The position numbers and the translations under genes are program-made. This document shows, piece by piece, positions 1-8,713 of a DNA stretch of 64,000 bases (positions are counted from its first letter, which is position 1; every line of letters starts with the position of its first letter). The notes beneath the pieces are model-generated. The model was not told where the DNA came from and did not search any database. It worked only from the letters and a program-made list of their open reading frames with translations. The stretch comes from Yoonia sp. G8-12. Its GTDB lineage: Bacteria > Pseudomonadota > Alphaproteobacteria > Rhodobacterales > Rhodobacteraceae. Where the stretch lies: positions 1,550,001-1,614,000 of the forward strand of contig NZ_CP151762.1 of NCBI RefSeq assembly GCF_038443675.1, given 5' to 3'.

Positions 1-55
1 AGATCGGGGCAAACCCCGGCACGATAATCGGACCAACCATGGGAGGAGAAACCCG

Positions 56-1342
56 ATGAAGATGAAACAACTGGCCGCAATGGCCCTTACCGCAACACTG
101 GCCGCAGGGGTCGCAAGCGCGGAACTTGTCATTCCTGATCTCAGCTATCGCACAGGCCCTTATGCGGCAGGTGGTACGCCGTTCTCTGATGGCTATCAGG
201 ATTATTTCAACATGCTGAACGCCCGTGACGGCGGCATCGGTGGTGAAAGCGTCCGCATTCTGGAATGCGAAACCGGCTATAACACCGAAAAAGGTGTGGA
301 ATGCTATGAGGCCACCAAAGGCGAAGGCGCGTTGATCTATCAACCGCTGTCCACCGGTATCACCTACCAGCTGATCCCCAAAGCGACCGCTGACGGTATC
401 CCGCTTCACACCATGGGCTATGGCCGCACGTCTGCTGCCAATGGCGAGGTGTTCAACTGGGTGTTCAACTACCCTGCGAACTACTGGAACGCCGCGTCGG
501 TGATGGTGAACTACCTTCTGGAGGAGAATGGTGGTGATCTGTCAGGCAAAAAGATCGCGCTGATCTATCACAACTCGGCCTATGGCAAGGAACCGATCCG
601 CACGCTGGAAGAACTCTCAGCGATGCACGGTTTTGAGTTCACGCAACTGGCCGTGGACCACCCCGGACAAGAGCAGAAATCACAGTGGCTCCAAATCCGC
701 CGTGAACGCCCTGACTATGTCCTGATGTGGGGCTGGGGTGTGATGAACCAAGTTGCGGTGCAGGAAGCGGCCAACATTGGTTTCCCGATGGAAAACTTCA
801 TCGGTAACTGGTGGGCCGGTGCCGAACATGACGTGACCCCTGCGGGTGATGCGGCGAACGGTTACAAATCGCTGAACATGAACCGGATCGACGCCAGCCT
901 GCCCGTCTTTGATGACATCCGCACATTGGTCCACGAAGCGGGCAACGCGGCGGGAGACGGCTCAAACGTGGGTTCGGTGCTGTACACGCGGGGCATGTAT
1001 GCCGCGATGCTGGCCGCCGAAGCGATTGCCAAGGCGCAGGAAATCCATGGTGTGTCCAATGTGACCGCCGCCATGGTGCGTGACGGCATGGAGGCGCTGG
1101 AAATCACAGACGCACGGATGGAAGAACTGGGCATGCCCCAGGTCGGTCCGGCGTTCAGCGTGACATGTCAGAACCACGGCGGGTCCGGTCTGGGTATCGT
1201 GCAGCAGTGGGATGCGTCCGCTGGCACTTGGGTTGCTCTGACTGACTACATCGAGTCCGACATGAGCGTGATCCAGCCTTTGATCGAAGAAGATTCAGCT
1301 GCATTCGCGGCTGAGGCCGGTATCGAGCCAGGCTGCATGTAA
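56..1342 (+). CDS. ABC transporter substrate-binding protein, branched-chain amino acid type
   Basis: Periplasmic solute receptor of the type I binding-protein fold (Peripla_BP_6/LivK-like) for an ABC importer. The 428-residue product starts with a Sec signal peptide (MKMKQLAAMALTATLAAG, cleavage after VASA, about residue 22), followed by a mature chain of normal family length. A conserved Cys pair lies near the N-terminus (ILECETGYNTEKGVECYEA). The ATG at 56 has a strong GGAGGAG ribosome site at 41-47. A LivF-type ATPase and a PaaK-like protein follow on the same strand, and the permease genes are presumably upstream, outside the window. The ligand cannot be read from sequence; an aromatic or organic acid is possible given the ligase-like neighbour, but this is inference. 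Confidence 0.9.
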   Translation: MKMKQLAAMALTATLAAGVASAELVIPDLSYRTGPYAAGGTPFSDGYQDYFNMLNARDGGIGGESVRILECETGYNTEKGVECYEATKGEGALIYQPLSTGITYQLIPKATADGIPLHTMGYGRTSAANGEVFNWVFNYPANYWNAASVMVNYLLEENGGDLSGKKIALIYHNSAYGKEPIRTLEELSAMHGFEFTQLAVDHPGQEQKSQWLQIRRERPDYVLMWGWGVMNQVAVQEAANIGFPMENFIGNWWAGAEHDVTPAGDAANGYKSLNMNRIDASLPVFDDIRTLVHEAGNAAGDGSNVGSVLYTRGMYAAMLAAEAIAKAQEIHGVSNVTAAMVRDGMEALEITDARMEELGMPQVGPAFSVTCQNHGGSGLGIVQQWDASAGTWVALTDYIESDMSVIQPLIEEDSAAFAAEAGIEPGCM

Positions 1343-1352
1343 AACGAAAACC

Positions 1353-1382
1353 GGTGGGCGGTCTGATTGCAGGCCGCCCACC
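1353..1382 (+). terminator. Intercistronic hairpin after the binding-protein gene
   Basis: Inverted repeat GGTGGGCGG (1353-1361) / CCGCCCACC (1374-1382) lies just after the binding-protein stop and 12 bases before the ATPase start. No T-run follows, so it is more likely an mRNA-stabilising or attenuating hairpin than a full terminator. Such elements often keep binding-protein mRNA in excess over the ATPase mRNA. Confidence 0.5.
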
Positions 1383-1394
1383 CTCCGCAAACTG

Positions 1395-2231
1395 ATGGAG
1401 CCGCGCCCCATGTTGGATGACGAACAGGTCGAGACCCTTCTTGAGGTCAACAACATCGAAGTGATCTACAATCACGTGATCCTTGTGCTCAAGGGCGTGT
1501 CCCTGACCGTACCGAAGGGCGGGATCACCGCCCTGCTGGGTGGCAACGGCGCGGGCAAGACCACGACGCTGAAGGCGATTTCCAACCTGCTGCATTCCGA
1601 ACGCGGTGAAGTGACCAAAGGGGCCATCACCTATCGCGGTGAACCTGTGCAGGATCTGTCACCCGAGGCGCTGGTCAAGCGCGGCGTTGTGCAGGTGATG
1701 GAAGGCCGCCATTGTTTTGAACACCTGACCGTTGAGGAAAACCTGCTGACGGGTGCGTATACGCGCAGCGATGGCAGCGGGGCCGTGCAGGCCGACCTTG
1801 AGATGGTCTATAATTATTTCCCCCGCTTGCGCGAACGGCGCAAATCACAGGCGGGCTATACCTCGGGCGGTGAACAGCAGATGTGCGCAATTGGCCGCGC
1901 CCTTATGTCGCGCCCCGAGACGATCCTGCTGGATGAACCCTCAATGGGTCTTGCGCCGCAACTGGTGGAAGAGATTTTCGGCATCGTCAAATCCCTGAAT
2001 GAAAATGAGGGTGTGTCGTTCTTGCTGGCCGAGCAGAACACAAACGTGGCCCTGCGGTTTGCGCATCGCGGCTATATTCTGGAATCCGGGCGCGTCGTCA
2101 TGGAAGGCCCCGCCGCTGAACTGCGCGAAAACCCCGACGTGAAAGAATTTTATCTGGGCCTGTCGGATGAAGGGCGCAAATCATTCCGTGATGTGCGCAG
2201 CTACCGGCGGCGCAAAAGGTGGTTGGCATGA
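1395..2231 (+). CDS. ABC transporter ATP-binding protein, LivF type
   Basis: Cytoplasmic ATPase that powers the importer served by the preceding binding protein. The 278-residue chain has Walker A GGNGAGKTT (about 49-57), signature TSGGEQQ (about 157-163), Walker B ILLDEP (about 178-183) and a following Glu/Gln-rich switch region (LAEQNTNVALRFAHRGYILE). The roughly 25-residue arginine-rich C-terminal tail beyond the LivF core is typical of the versions found beside PaaK-like genes. The start used is ATG 1395; ATG 1410 is an alternative. Its TGA overlaps the next ATG by 4 bases (ATGA at 2228-2231), which implies translational coupling. Confidence 0.9.
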   Translation: MEPRPMLDDEQVETLLEVNNIEVIYNHVILVLKGVSLTVPKGGITALLGGNGAGKTTTLKAISNLLHSERGEVTKGAITYRGEPVQDLSPEALVKRGVVQVMEGRHCFEHLTVEENLLTGAYTRSDGSGAVQADLEMVYNYFPRLRERRKSQAGYTSGGEQQMCAIGRALMSRPETILLDEPSMGLAPQLVEEIFGIVKSLNENEGVSFLLAEQNTNVALRFAHRGYILESGRVVMEGPAAELRENPDVKEFYLGLSDEGRKSFRDVRSYRRRKRWLA

Positions 2232-3412
2232 ACATGGACACGTTGGAAACCCGCACGCAGGACGCAAGAGAGGCCGCGCAACTCAAAGCCGCGCAAGAGA
2301 TTTTTCCCGATGCGGGCCTCACCTCTTTAGCCGATCTGTCGCGCCTGCCGGTGATGCGCAAAGACGCGCTCTGCCGTGGGCAAGCAGAAAACCCGCCGTT
2401 TGGCGCGGTTCCTGCGCGCAATGTCAGCCACATCTTCCAGTCCCCCGGACCAATCTATGAACCCGGCGGCACACGACCCGATTTCTGGCGGATGGGGCGG
2501 TTTTTGACCGCAATGGGCTTTGACGCGTCCGACGTGGCCCAGAACACCTTCGCCTATCATTTCACCCCCGCAGGCATGATGTTTGAAAGTGCTGCGCGCG
2601 CCATCGGTATGGTGGTCTTCCCCGCAGGACCCGGCCAGACCATGCAGCAGGCCGAAGTCGCCGCAGCGATCGGGACGACCGCCTATATCGGCACTCCTGA
2701 TTACCTTGCCACGATCCTGGCCAAAGGCGCCGAAATGGGGCTCGATCTAAGCCGGATCACAAAGGCGGCTGTTTCTGCCGGCCCACTTTTTCCGCAAATG
2801 CGTGCCGCCTATGAAGCGCGGGGTATTCTGTGTCGTCAATGCTATGGCACCGCCGATGCAGGGCTGATCGCCTATGAGACGGCTGAAAGCACTGATGGCA
2901 TGATCGTGGATGAGGACGTGATCGTCGAGATCGTCACCCCCGGCACCGGTGATCCGGTCGCCGTGGGCGAGATTGGGGAGGTTCTGGTCACGGTCCTGAA
3001 CCCCGACTACCCGCTCTTGCGGTTCTCAACCGGCGATCTAAGCGCCATTCTGCCCGGTCAAAGCCCCTGCGGGCGGACCAATACACGCATCGTTGGCTGG
3101 CGCGGGCGTGCGGATCAAGCGACCAAAGTAAAGGGCATGTTCATCCGTCCCGAACAAGTGGCGACCTTGGTTGCCCGCCACGCGGATGTGGCAAAGGCGC
3201 GCGTAGAGGTGCACCGCAGTGATGCAGGTGACGAAATCACTGTGCAGCTTGAAACCGAGACAACCGATCCGGCGGCGTTTCAGGGGTCAGTCTCGGAGAT
3301 CCTGAAACTGCGGGCCAAGATTGAACTAGTGGCCATCGGCGCCCTGCCCCGCGACGGCGTGGTCGTCTCGGACCAGCGGCCGGCACTTGAGCAAGCCGTC
3401 GCAGGTGGATAG
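2228..3412 (+). CDS. PaaK-like AMP-binding (phenylacetate-CoA ligase family) protein
   Basis: Related to phenylacetate-CoA ligase, an adenylate-forming enzyme that activates a carboxylic acid to its CoA thioester. The family motif YGTADAGLIAYE, the RFSTGDLS loop and the hinge-like GRADQATKVKGMFIRPEQV are visible. ATG 2228 was chosen over a GTG at 2219 because it gives the ATGA overlap with the ATPase gene. Two oddities: the Ser/Thr/Gly P-loop expected near residue 80 reads SPGPIYEP, and the usual C-terminal lysine region reads ALPRDGVVVSDQR. ATP chemistry may therefore differ or be lost. The gene probably activates the solute imported by the linked transporter. Confidence 0.75.
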   Translation: MNMDTLETRTQDAREAAQLKAAQEIFPDAGLTSLADLSRLPVMRKDALCRGQAENPPFGAVPARNVSHIFQSPGPIYEPGGTRPDFWRMGRFLTAMGFDASDVAQNTFAYHFTPAGMMFESAARAIGMVVFPAGPGQTMQQAEVAAAIGTTAYIGTPDYLATILAKGAEMGLDLSRITKAAVSAGPLFPQMRAAYEARGILCRQCYGTADAGLIAYETAESTDGMIVDEDVIVEIVTPGTGDPVAVGEIGEVLVTVLNPDYPLLRFSTGDLSAILPGQSPCGRTNTRIVGWRGRADQATKVKGMFIRPEQVATLVARHADVAKARVEVHRSDAGDEITVQLETETTDPAAFQGSVSEILKLRAKIELVAIGALPRDGVVVSDQRPALEQAVAGG

Positions 3413-3720
3413 CCCAACCGAACCGATGTAAGTTTGCGTACAATGTGGTGTCATCGCGACGTCCACTCGCACCGATATGCAGTCGCGGGCAGATTTGAGT
3501 AAAAAGAAACCGCTACAAGGTGTTACGCCACAGTGAAATGTCCCACCACGAACGATGCGCGGCTGCGACAGTAGCGACACAAAAAGAATGAACCGCCGAA
3601 AACGCCAAGAAACGTCGTTGATCTTGCGTTATCGGGCGTTTGGTGAGTAGTTGTCGGTGACGGGACTACTTATCGCGCAAGACTTTATGCTGCTGTTAAT
3701 CCAAGCATAACGAAGGGCAA
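3413..3720. other. Intergenic region before the polysaccharide island
   Basis: About 300 bases between the transporter operon and the first polysaccharide gene. I see no convincing ORF, RNA or IS end here. It marks the change from GC-rich housekeeping-type sequence to the AT-richer island, and it should contain the promoter for the + strand polysaccharide genes. An AAGGG ribosome site at 3713-3717 precedes the ATG at 3721. Confidence 0.4.
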
Positions 3721-3833
3721 ATGGTGAAACTAGACAACTCACAAATCATGTTGCTCCTGCTGAGTGCTGTTGTCATGTCCTCCCTCCCCTCCTTGCCTTT
3801 GGGCTAAACCCAAAGCCCGGACCGATTGAAATC
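3721..3833 (+). other. Probable detached N-terminus of the wzy-like gene
   Basis: An ATG at 3721 with an AAGGG ribosome site opens a 28-codon reading frame, MVKLDNSQIMLLLLSAVVMS followed by SLPSLPLG, ending at TAA 3805-3807. Its hydrophobic run looks like the missing first membrane segment of the polymerase/ligase that begins at 3834. Adding one base near 3804 would give a continuous PLG-LNPKPGPIEIMQ junction into that gene. This could be a single-base deletion (real or sequencing) or, less likely, a leader peptide. Confidence 0.5.
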
Positions 3834-5261
3834 ATGCAGGTACCAACAACGCTCGCGCAGATCGCCTTTATTTTTGTTGTGGCGCTGCAGGTCGGAATTA
3901 AAAATCTCTTCGCCCCGATGTCTCCGATCCAACGTGGTCTCATCGGAGTTTTGGTGGTCTACGTGCTTTTCGTTTCGTTCACGTCACCAGTGCCTTCGTC
4001 AGCGCTTTTGGCCCCCTCCTGGGTCGTCCACATCTTCTTTTTTGTAGCACTGATCTCTTTCTTCAGTCGTGCAGACCCGGATCGTATCGAAATTATCTGG
4101 ACAATTGTGGGCCTAACTGCACTTCTCCATGTCTGCGCATTTCTAATAGCGTGGGCTGTTTGGCCGGAAGAAATCCGTCAATTCAGATTGCCTGCCTTCG
4201 ACAATATCCGCCACTTGGGCTATTTTCTGGCACCAGCAGCCGCCATGGCAGCCGTGCAATTTGTTGTGCGTCGAGATAAAGCGCTTTGCCCGCTGCTTTG
4301 CTTTGCCGCTGCCGTTTTTTATATTCTGTACACCGGTTCACGCGGAGGAACCGTCGCTGTTGCTGCGGGTTTGACGGTCGCCGGGGTATTCATGGTTTGG
4401 TACCGTCAGCAGGTTCAGCCCTCTAGAGTTGTCGCACTATTGGTCATAACCTGCATTGCGATAGTCATCTCTGAACTGCTCCCTTCTCTACCTTGGAAGC
4501 CGGTCTTTGGGAGGGGCGTCGACGCTATCAGCCAAACCGGGACTCAGATGCTATCTGGTCGCCGCGAGGTTTGGACCTTCGCTGCAATTGCAATTCAGCA
4601 GAACTGGCTTTGGGGATACGGCCCCGCAATTATGGGTCAAATTCCAGAGTATCAAGGTCTGCCGTACCGGCACCCTCACAATATCGTTCTCCAGGTTCTC
4701 CTGCATTGGGGTTTAATTGGGACAATGCTTATACTGGGTGCCTTCATGTCGTTCATCCCCAATGTGATGTCGGCGCTACGCAGACAACCAGCTTTAGCGC
4801 TTGTTCCACTCTCATTAATAGCGACGATGTGTATTCATGCCATCGTGGACGGCGGCCTCTTTTATCCGTTTTCAACTGCGATTGCGATTATCGCTTTCGC
4901 ACGGCTAGAGGTCATTGGACGGCGCCACGGTCGAAACGACATCGATCAGCCAGAGACAGGGCTGGATCAGATAGAACGGATGCCCCGAGATCAAACCGGC
5001 AATAACACAGCATCAAAGGATGTAGCTAGCGCCTGTATCTCTGCGCTCAGACACAAGACACAGCCCAGCTCCGAAATCACTTCTCAGAGTGTGAACAATC
5101 AAGATCCGATTTGGAGAAACGCCAGAAGATATATCGCTCCTATAACCCCTCCAAATATGGCTCGCCTTTACAACGACCGTCCCCTTCGATGGCAAACTTT
5201 CTCGTTTCAAGCACCCGACATGCTAGCCCCAGTTTCACCGCAACCAGCCTATCAAAAATAG
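3834..5261 (+). CDS. O-antigen ligase/polymerase-like membrane protein
   Basis: Polytopic inner-membrane protein of the O-antigen ligase/Wzy superfamily, expected to join or polymerise lipid-linked glycan units at the periplasmic face. The 475-residue chain has about ten hydrophobic segments. A large periplasmic loop carries YTGSRGGT and the GYGPAIMGQIP...YRHPHNIVLQ stretch typical of this family. The last ~110 residues are polar and overlap the reading frame of the next gene, so the C-terminal tail is uncertain. The first membrane segment appears to be missing and is found in another frame at 3721-3807. Function is assigned by fold and context only. Confidence 0.7.
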   Translation: MQVPTTLAQIAFIFVVALQVGIKNLFAPMSPIQRGLIGVLVVYVLFVSFTSPVPSSALLAPSWVVHIFFFVALISFFSRADPDRIEIIWTIVGLTALLHVCAFLIAWAVWPEEIRQFRLPAFDNIRHLGYFLAPAAAMAAVQFVVRRDKALCPLLCFAAAVFYILYTGSRGGTVAVAAGLTVAGVFMVWYRQQVQPSRVVALLVITCIAIVISELLPSLPWKPVFGRGVDAISQTGTQMLSGRREVWTFAAIAIQQNWLWGYGPAIMGQIPEYQGLPYRHPHNIVLQVLLHWGLIGTMLILGAFMSFIPNVMSALRRQPALALVPLSLIATMCIHAIVDGGLFYPFSTAIAIIAFARLEVIGRRHGRNDIDQPETGLDQIERMPRDQTGNNTASKDVASACISALRHKTQPSSEITSQSVNNQDPIWRNARRYIAPITPPNMARLYNDRPLRWQTFSFQAPDMLAPVSPQPAYQK

Positions 5262-5269
5262 CTAGTTCA

Positions 5270-6613
5270 GTGTCACTCATCCCCGCATTCATCCGCCGAC
5301 GCATTAGCCACCAGCCAGGTCTTGTCAAAATTGTTGACAATATTGGCTGGTTGTTTTTCGACAAGATTTTACGCATGAGCGTGGGGCTTTTTGTGGGGAT
5401 CTGGATCGCGCGTTACCTCGGACCTGAGCAATTTGGGCTTCTCAGTTTCGCGACAGCGTTTGCGGGTTTGTTTGGAGCACTTGCGTCGCTTGGCCTGAAT
5501 GGGGTGGTCGTACGTGATATTGTTCGAGACCCCTCAAACGCCAACCTGACACTTGGTACAGCCGCTTTGCTTCAACTGATGGGAGGACTGATCTCCTTCC
5601 TCATGATGCTTGCTGTTATTTCCTTTGTAAGGGCAGATGACCCACTCGCACGCGGCATTGTAGCGATACTCGGGGCAATGATGCTGCTCAAGGCGAGCGA
5701 AGTCGCCGCTTACTGGTTCGAATCCCAAGTGTTGTCCAAGTATACCGTTTGGGTCCAAAGCAGCGCATTTCTCGCATTTTCTCTGGTCAAGGTGTATCTG
5801 ATATTACAACAAGCGCCCCTTTTGACCTTTGCTTGGGCGATGCTGGTCGAAGCAATTGTGGTGGCCATTGTATTGTTGGTCGTTCTGAGCAGGACCGGAC
5901 CCGCATTATCCAGTCTGCGCGCAAGCTTAGAACGCTCAAGAACCCTGCTTGCAGACAGTTGGCCTCTGGCAATTTCGGCACTTGCAATCACGGTCTACAT
6001 GAAGATTGACCAGATCATGCTGGGTCAAATGATTGGGGATGATGCCGTGGGCATCTACAGCGCGGCTGTTCAGATCAGCGTGTTGTGGTATTTTGTCCCT
6101 GTTGCGATTGCGAACAGCGTTCTTCCAACTGTCCTTGAGTCCCGAAGGCGGGATATAAAGCAATACGACGCGAGGCTTAAGAAGCTCTACGAACTGATGG
6201 TCGTTCTGAGCTTGGCAGTGGCGATACCTTTCACATTTCTAGCCAGTCCCGTAATTATTCTGCTTTTCGGCGGGGCTTATGCAGGAGCAGGTGCGGTACT
6301 GGCCATCCATATCTGGGCTTCCGTCTTCGTGTCACTCGGGGTGGCAAGCAACCACTGGTTTCTTGCTGAAAACAGACCGATGCTCAACTTGCAGAGAACC
6401 GTACTTGGCGCCGCAATAAATATTATTTTGAATCTTTGGTTCATACCATTGTATGGGATGGTGGGCGCAGCAATCGCAACGGTCTTTTCGCAGGCAACGG
6501 CCGCTTGGTTGTATGACGCGCTTCAGCCTGCAACACGTGCGATGTTTCTAATGAAAATGGCGGCAATGAACCCGTTCAGCATGCTGAAAAAGCAGTCACA
6601 AAGAGGCGATTAA
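5270..6613 (+). CDS. Polysaccharide flippase (Wzx/MATE-like oligosaccharide exporter)
   Basis: Flips undecaprenyl-linked repeat units across the inner membrane. The core starts with NIGWLFFDKILRMSVGLFVG and IARYLGPEQFGLLSFA, a classic Wzx/RfbX-type opening, followed by about 12 to 14 membrane segments. The start is uncertain. The frame is open from a TTG at 5111 and has an ATG at 5189, but both lie inside the 3' end of the upstream gene. GTG 5270 just after that gene's stop gives the usual short N-terminus, so I use it. It ends 3 bases before the FkbM gene, consistent with one operon. Confidence 0.85.
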   Translation: MSLIPAFIRRRISHQPGLVKIVDNIGWLFFDKILRMSVGLFVGIWIARYLGPEQFGLLSFATAFAGLFGALASLGLNGVVVRDIVRDPSNANLTLGTAALLQLMGGLISFLMMLAVISFVRADDPLARGIVAILGAMMLLKASEVAAYWFESQVLSKYTVWVQSSAFLAFSLVKVYLILQQAPLLTFAWAMLVEAIVVAIVLLVVLSRTGPALSSLRASLERSRTLLADSWPLAISALAITVYMKIDQIMLGQMIGDDAVGIYSAAVQISVLWYFVPVAIANSVLPTVLESRRRDIKQYDARLKKLYELMVVLSLAVAIPFTFLASPVIILLFGGAYAGAGAVLAIHIWASVFVSLGVASNHWFLAENRPMLNLQRTVLGAAINIILNLWFIPLYGMVGAAIATVFSQATAAWLYDALQPATRAMFLMKMAAMNPFSMLKKQSQRGD

Positions 6614-6616
6614 CCG

Positions 6617-7411
6617 ATGCTAAAGACCATCAGGGCAGTTTATGTATTCATCTTTGCGCGTAAGAGGTTTGCTAGGCTCAATAGGTTTCTCTTCTCCCTA
6701 TCTCTCGGCGGACTCGGCGTGATGAACTACGGATCATCAGCTATTACAGGAGAACGTGCCTTTCTTAGGAAATATTTGCCCAACAAGACTGGAGTTCTAA
6801 TTGATGTGGGCGCAAACAAGGGCGAGTATAGCACCGACGCGCTCGCCTTAAACAAATCTCTGCGGATTTTCGCATTTGAACCTCATCCGAAGACGTTCAA
6901 GGAATTAGCGGAGGTCGTTGAGGGCTATCCGACAATGACGGCGATTAACAAAGGAGTTTCCTGCACTACAGGCAAGCTTGAACTCTTTGATTATTCCGAC
7001 AAAGACGGATCGCAGCATGCTTCACTGTTCAAAGAGGTTATTACAGATATTCATGGAGCGGAGGGCTTTGTTTCACATCAAGTAGATCTGGTGACTCTAG
7101 ATCAATTTGTGTCAGAGAACTCAATCACCGAAATAAGCCTCCTCAAGATCGATACTGAAGGCAATGAACTTGAAGTGTTGAAGGGGGCCAAAGACACTTT
7201 GGCAAAAGGCATGATCAAGGCCATTCATTTTGAATTCAACGAGATGAATGTAATTTCCAGAACCTTCTTCAAGGACTTCGAGAAAATTCTAAACGGGTAT
7301 AAGTTCTTCCGCTTGCTACCAAACGAAATGCTTGAGATTAGGGACTATCATGCTCTTTACTGCGAGATCTTCGCTTACCAGAATATCGTTGCAGTTCTTG
7401 AGCAAGACTGA
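6617..7411 (+). CDS. FkbM family methyltransferase
   Basis: S-adenosylmethionine-dependent O-methyltransferase of the FkbM family (Methyltransf_21), often modifying sugars of surface glycans. The SAM-binding motif I is VLIDVGANKGEYS (about 59-71), and the family's second hallmark LLKIDTEGNELEVLKGA lies at about 175-191. The 264 residues match the usual length. The gene starts 3 bases after the flippase stop. A methylated sugar or glycerate in the exopolysaccharide is the likely product, but the acceptor is unknown. Confidence 0.87.
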   Translation: MLKTIRAVYVFIFARKRFARLNRFLFSLSLGGLGVMNYGSSAITGERAFLRKYLPNKTGVLIDVGANKGEYSTDALALNKSLRIFAFEPHPKTFKELAEVVEGYPTMTAINKGVSCTTGKLELFDYSDKDGSQHASLFKEVITDIHGAEGFVSHQVDLVTLDQFVSENSITEISLLKIDTEGNELEVLKGAKDTLAKGMIKAIHFEFNEMNVISRTFFKDFEKILNGYKFFRLLPNEMLEIRDYHALYCEIFAYQNIVAVLEQD

Positions 7412-7548
7412 CGGCAGTCCTTTGGCTTGTCCAAAACGATCCGTCCTATTCCGGCAACGAAGACACGGAGTTCTCCGGTCTAGACACGCAACTTGATACC
7501 AAGCAAGCTTCGCAACCACTCTAATGGACCACTGAAAAGCACCAACGC

Positions 7549-8526
7549 ATGAACCAAGAGTTTGATCCTTCCGTGCCATTGCACACACCTGTCTTATTCC
7601 TGGTTTTCAATCGCCCTGATACGACCTCTCTGGTTTTTGATGCAATCAGACAAGCCAGACCACAACGCCTGTATGTTGCTGCAGACGCCGCACGTGACGG
7701 GAAAGAAGGCGAAGCAGAACGCGTCGCGCTTGTACGTGAGATAGTGATGGCTGTCGATTGGCCGTGCGAAGTCAAAACACTGTTTCGCGAGAAGAACCTA
7801 GGGTGCAAATATGCTGTGAGCGGAGCAATAAGTTGGTTTTTTGAACAGGAACCAGCTGGGATCATCCTTGAAGATGATTGTCTGCCAAGTCAGAGTTTTT
7901 TCTGGTTCTGCCAAGAAATGCTCGATCGCTATCAAGATGACGATGAGATAATGGCAGTTACCGGAACAAACATAACCAGTAGAATAAAATTTGACGGAAG
8001 CTACTTCTTCTCAAACTATGCGCTGATGTGGGGGTGGGCGTCATGGGCGAGAGCTTGGAAGAAATACGATCTTGAGCTTGAGAGCTGGCCGTCAGATGAC
8101 GATGGAAAGCTCTTACGCGAGCTGCGGCCTGGCAACTATGCGTTTCAAGTGACGTGGAAGCGTCTTCTGCAGCGCACCTATGAAGGCGAGATAGATACTT
8201 GGGACTATCAGTGGATCTATAGTTGTTGGCGCCATAGAGGGTTAACGATAGCACCAACTGTGAACCTAGTTCGAAATCTTGGTTTTTCTGATGACGCTAC
8301 GCATACATTCGGTTTTGATCCGATCAGGAGCAACTTAGCTTTGAACGAGCTAAACTGGCCTATTGTACATCCAAATGAACGCTACGTGCACGCAGATGCT
8401 GATAGATTTATCGGAAGATATTGGTTCTCAGAGACCTGGGCATCTATTATCAAGACAAGTCTTTTGAAATTTTGGCTGATCTCCAAACTTAATGACACCC
8501 GAAAGTGGCTCATGCGATGGCGGTAA
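7549..8526 (+). CDS. Glycosyltransferase, GT-A fold (HlpA-like)
   Basis: Probable nucleotide-sugar transferase of the group often annotated 'hemolytic protein HlpA-like'. It opens with LFLVFNRPDTTSLVFDAIRQ, a GT2/GT-A start. An acidic EDDC motif near residue 106 probably serves as the metal-binding DXD equivalent, and it carries the aromatic stretch YALMWGWASWARAWKKYD characteristic of this group. It has 325 residues and no membrane segment, so it acts on the cytoplasmic face on lipid-linked intermediates. A roughly 140-base gap separates it from the FkbM gene. Confidence 0.8.
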   Translation: MNQEFDPSVPLHTPVLFLVFNRPDTTSLVFDAIRQARPQRLYVAADAARDGKEGEAERVALVREIVMAVDWPCEVKTLFREKNLGCKYAVSGAISWFFEQEPAGIILEDDCLPSQSFFWFCQEMLDRYQDDDEIMAVTGTNITSRIKFDGSYFFSNYALMWGWASWARAWKKYDLELESWPSDDDGKLLRELRPGNYAFQVTWKRLLQRTYEGEIDTWDYQWIYSCWRHRGLTIAPTVNLVRNLGFSDDATHTFGFDPIRSNLALNELNWPIVHPNERYVHADADRFIGRYWFSETWASIIKTSLLKFWLISKLNDTRKWLMRWR

Positions 8527-8713
8527 AGTTTGGCGAACATTCTGTTCGCATCGTTCATCGCAACCATAGAAACCGAAGTATGGCCATTCATGAAGATGGA
8601 TAAGTAAAGCCTCGACATTCATTTTGCGTGACCTCGCACTACGAAACGCCTAGCCTGCTCCCGCTGCGGAAGTAGAGAAACAGCCAACCCGCCAATCTAA
8701 AGAAGGACCAAAC

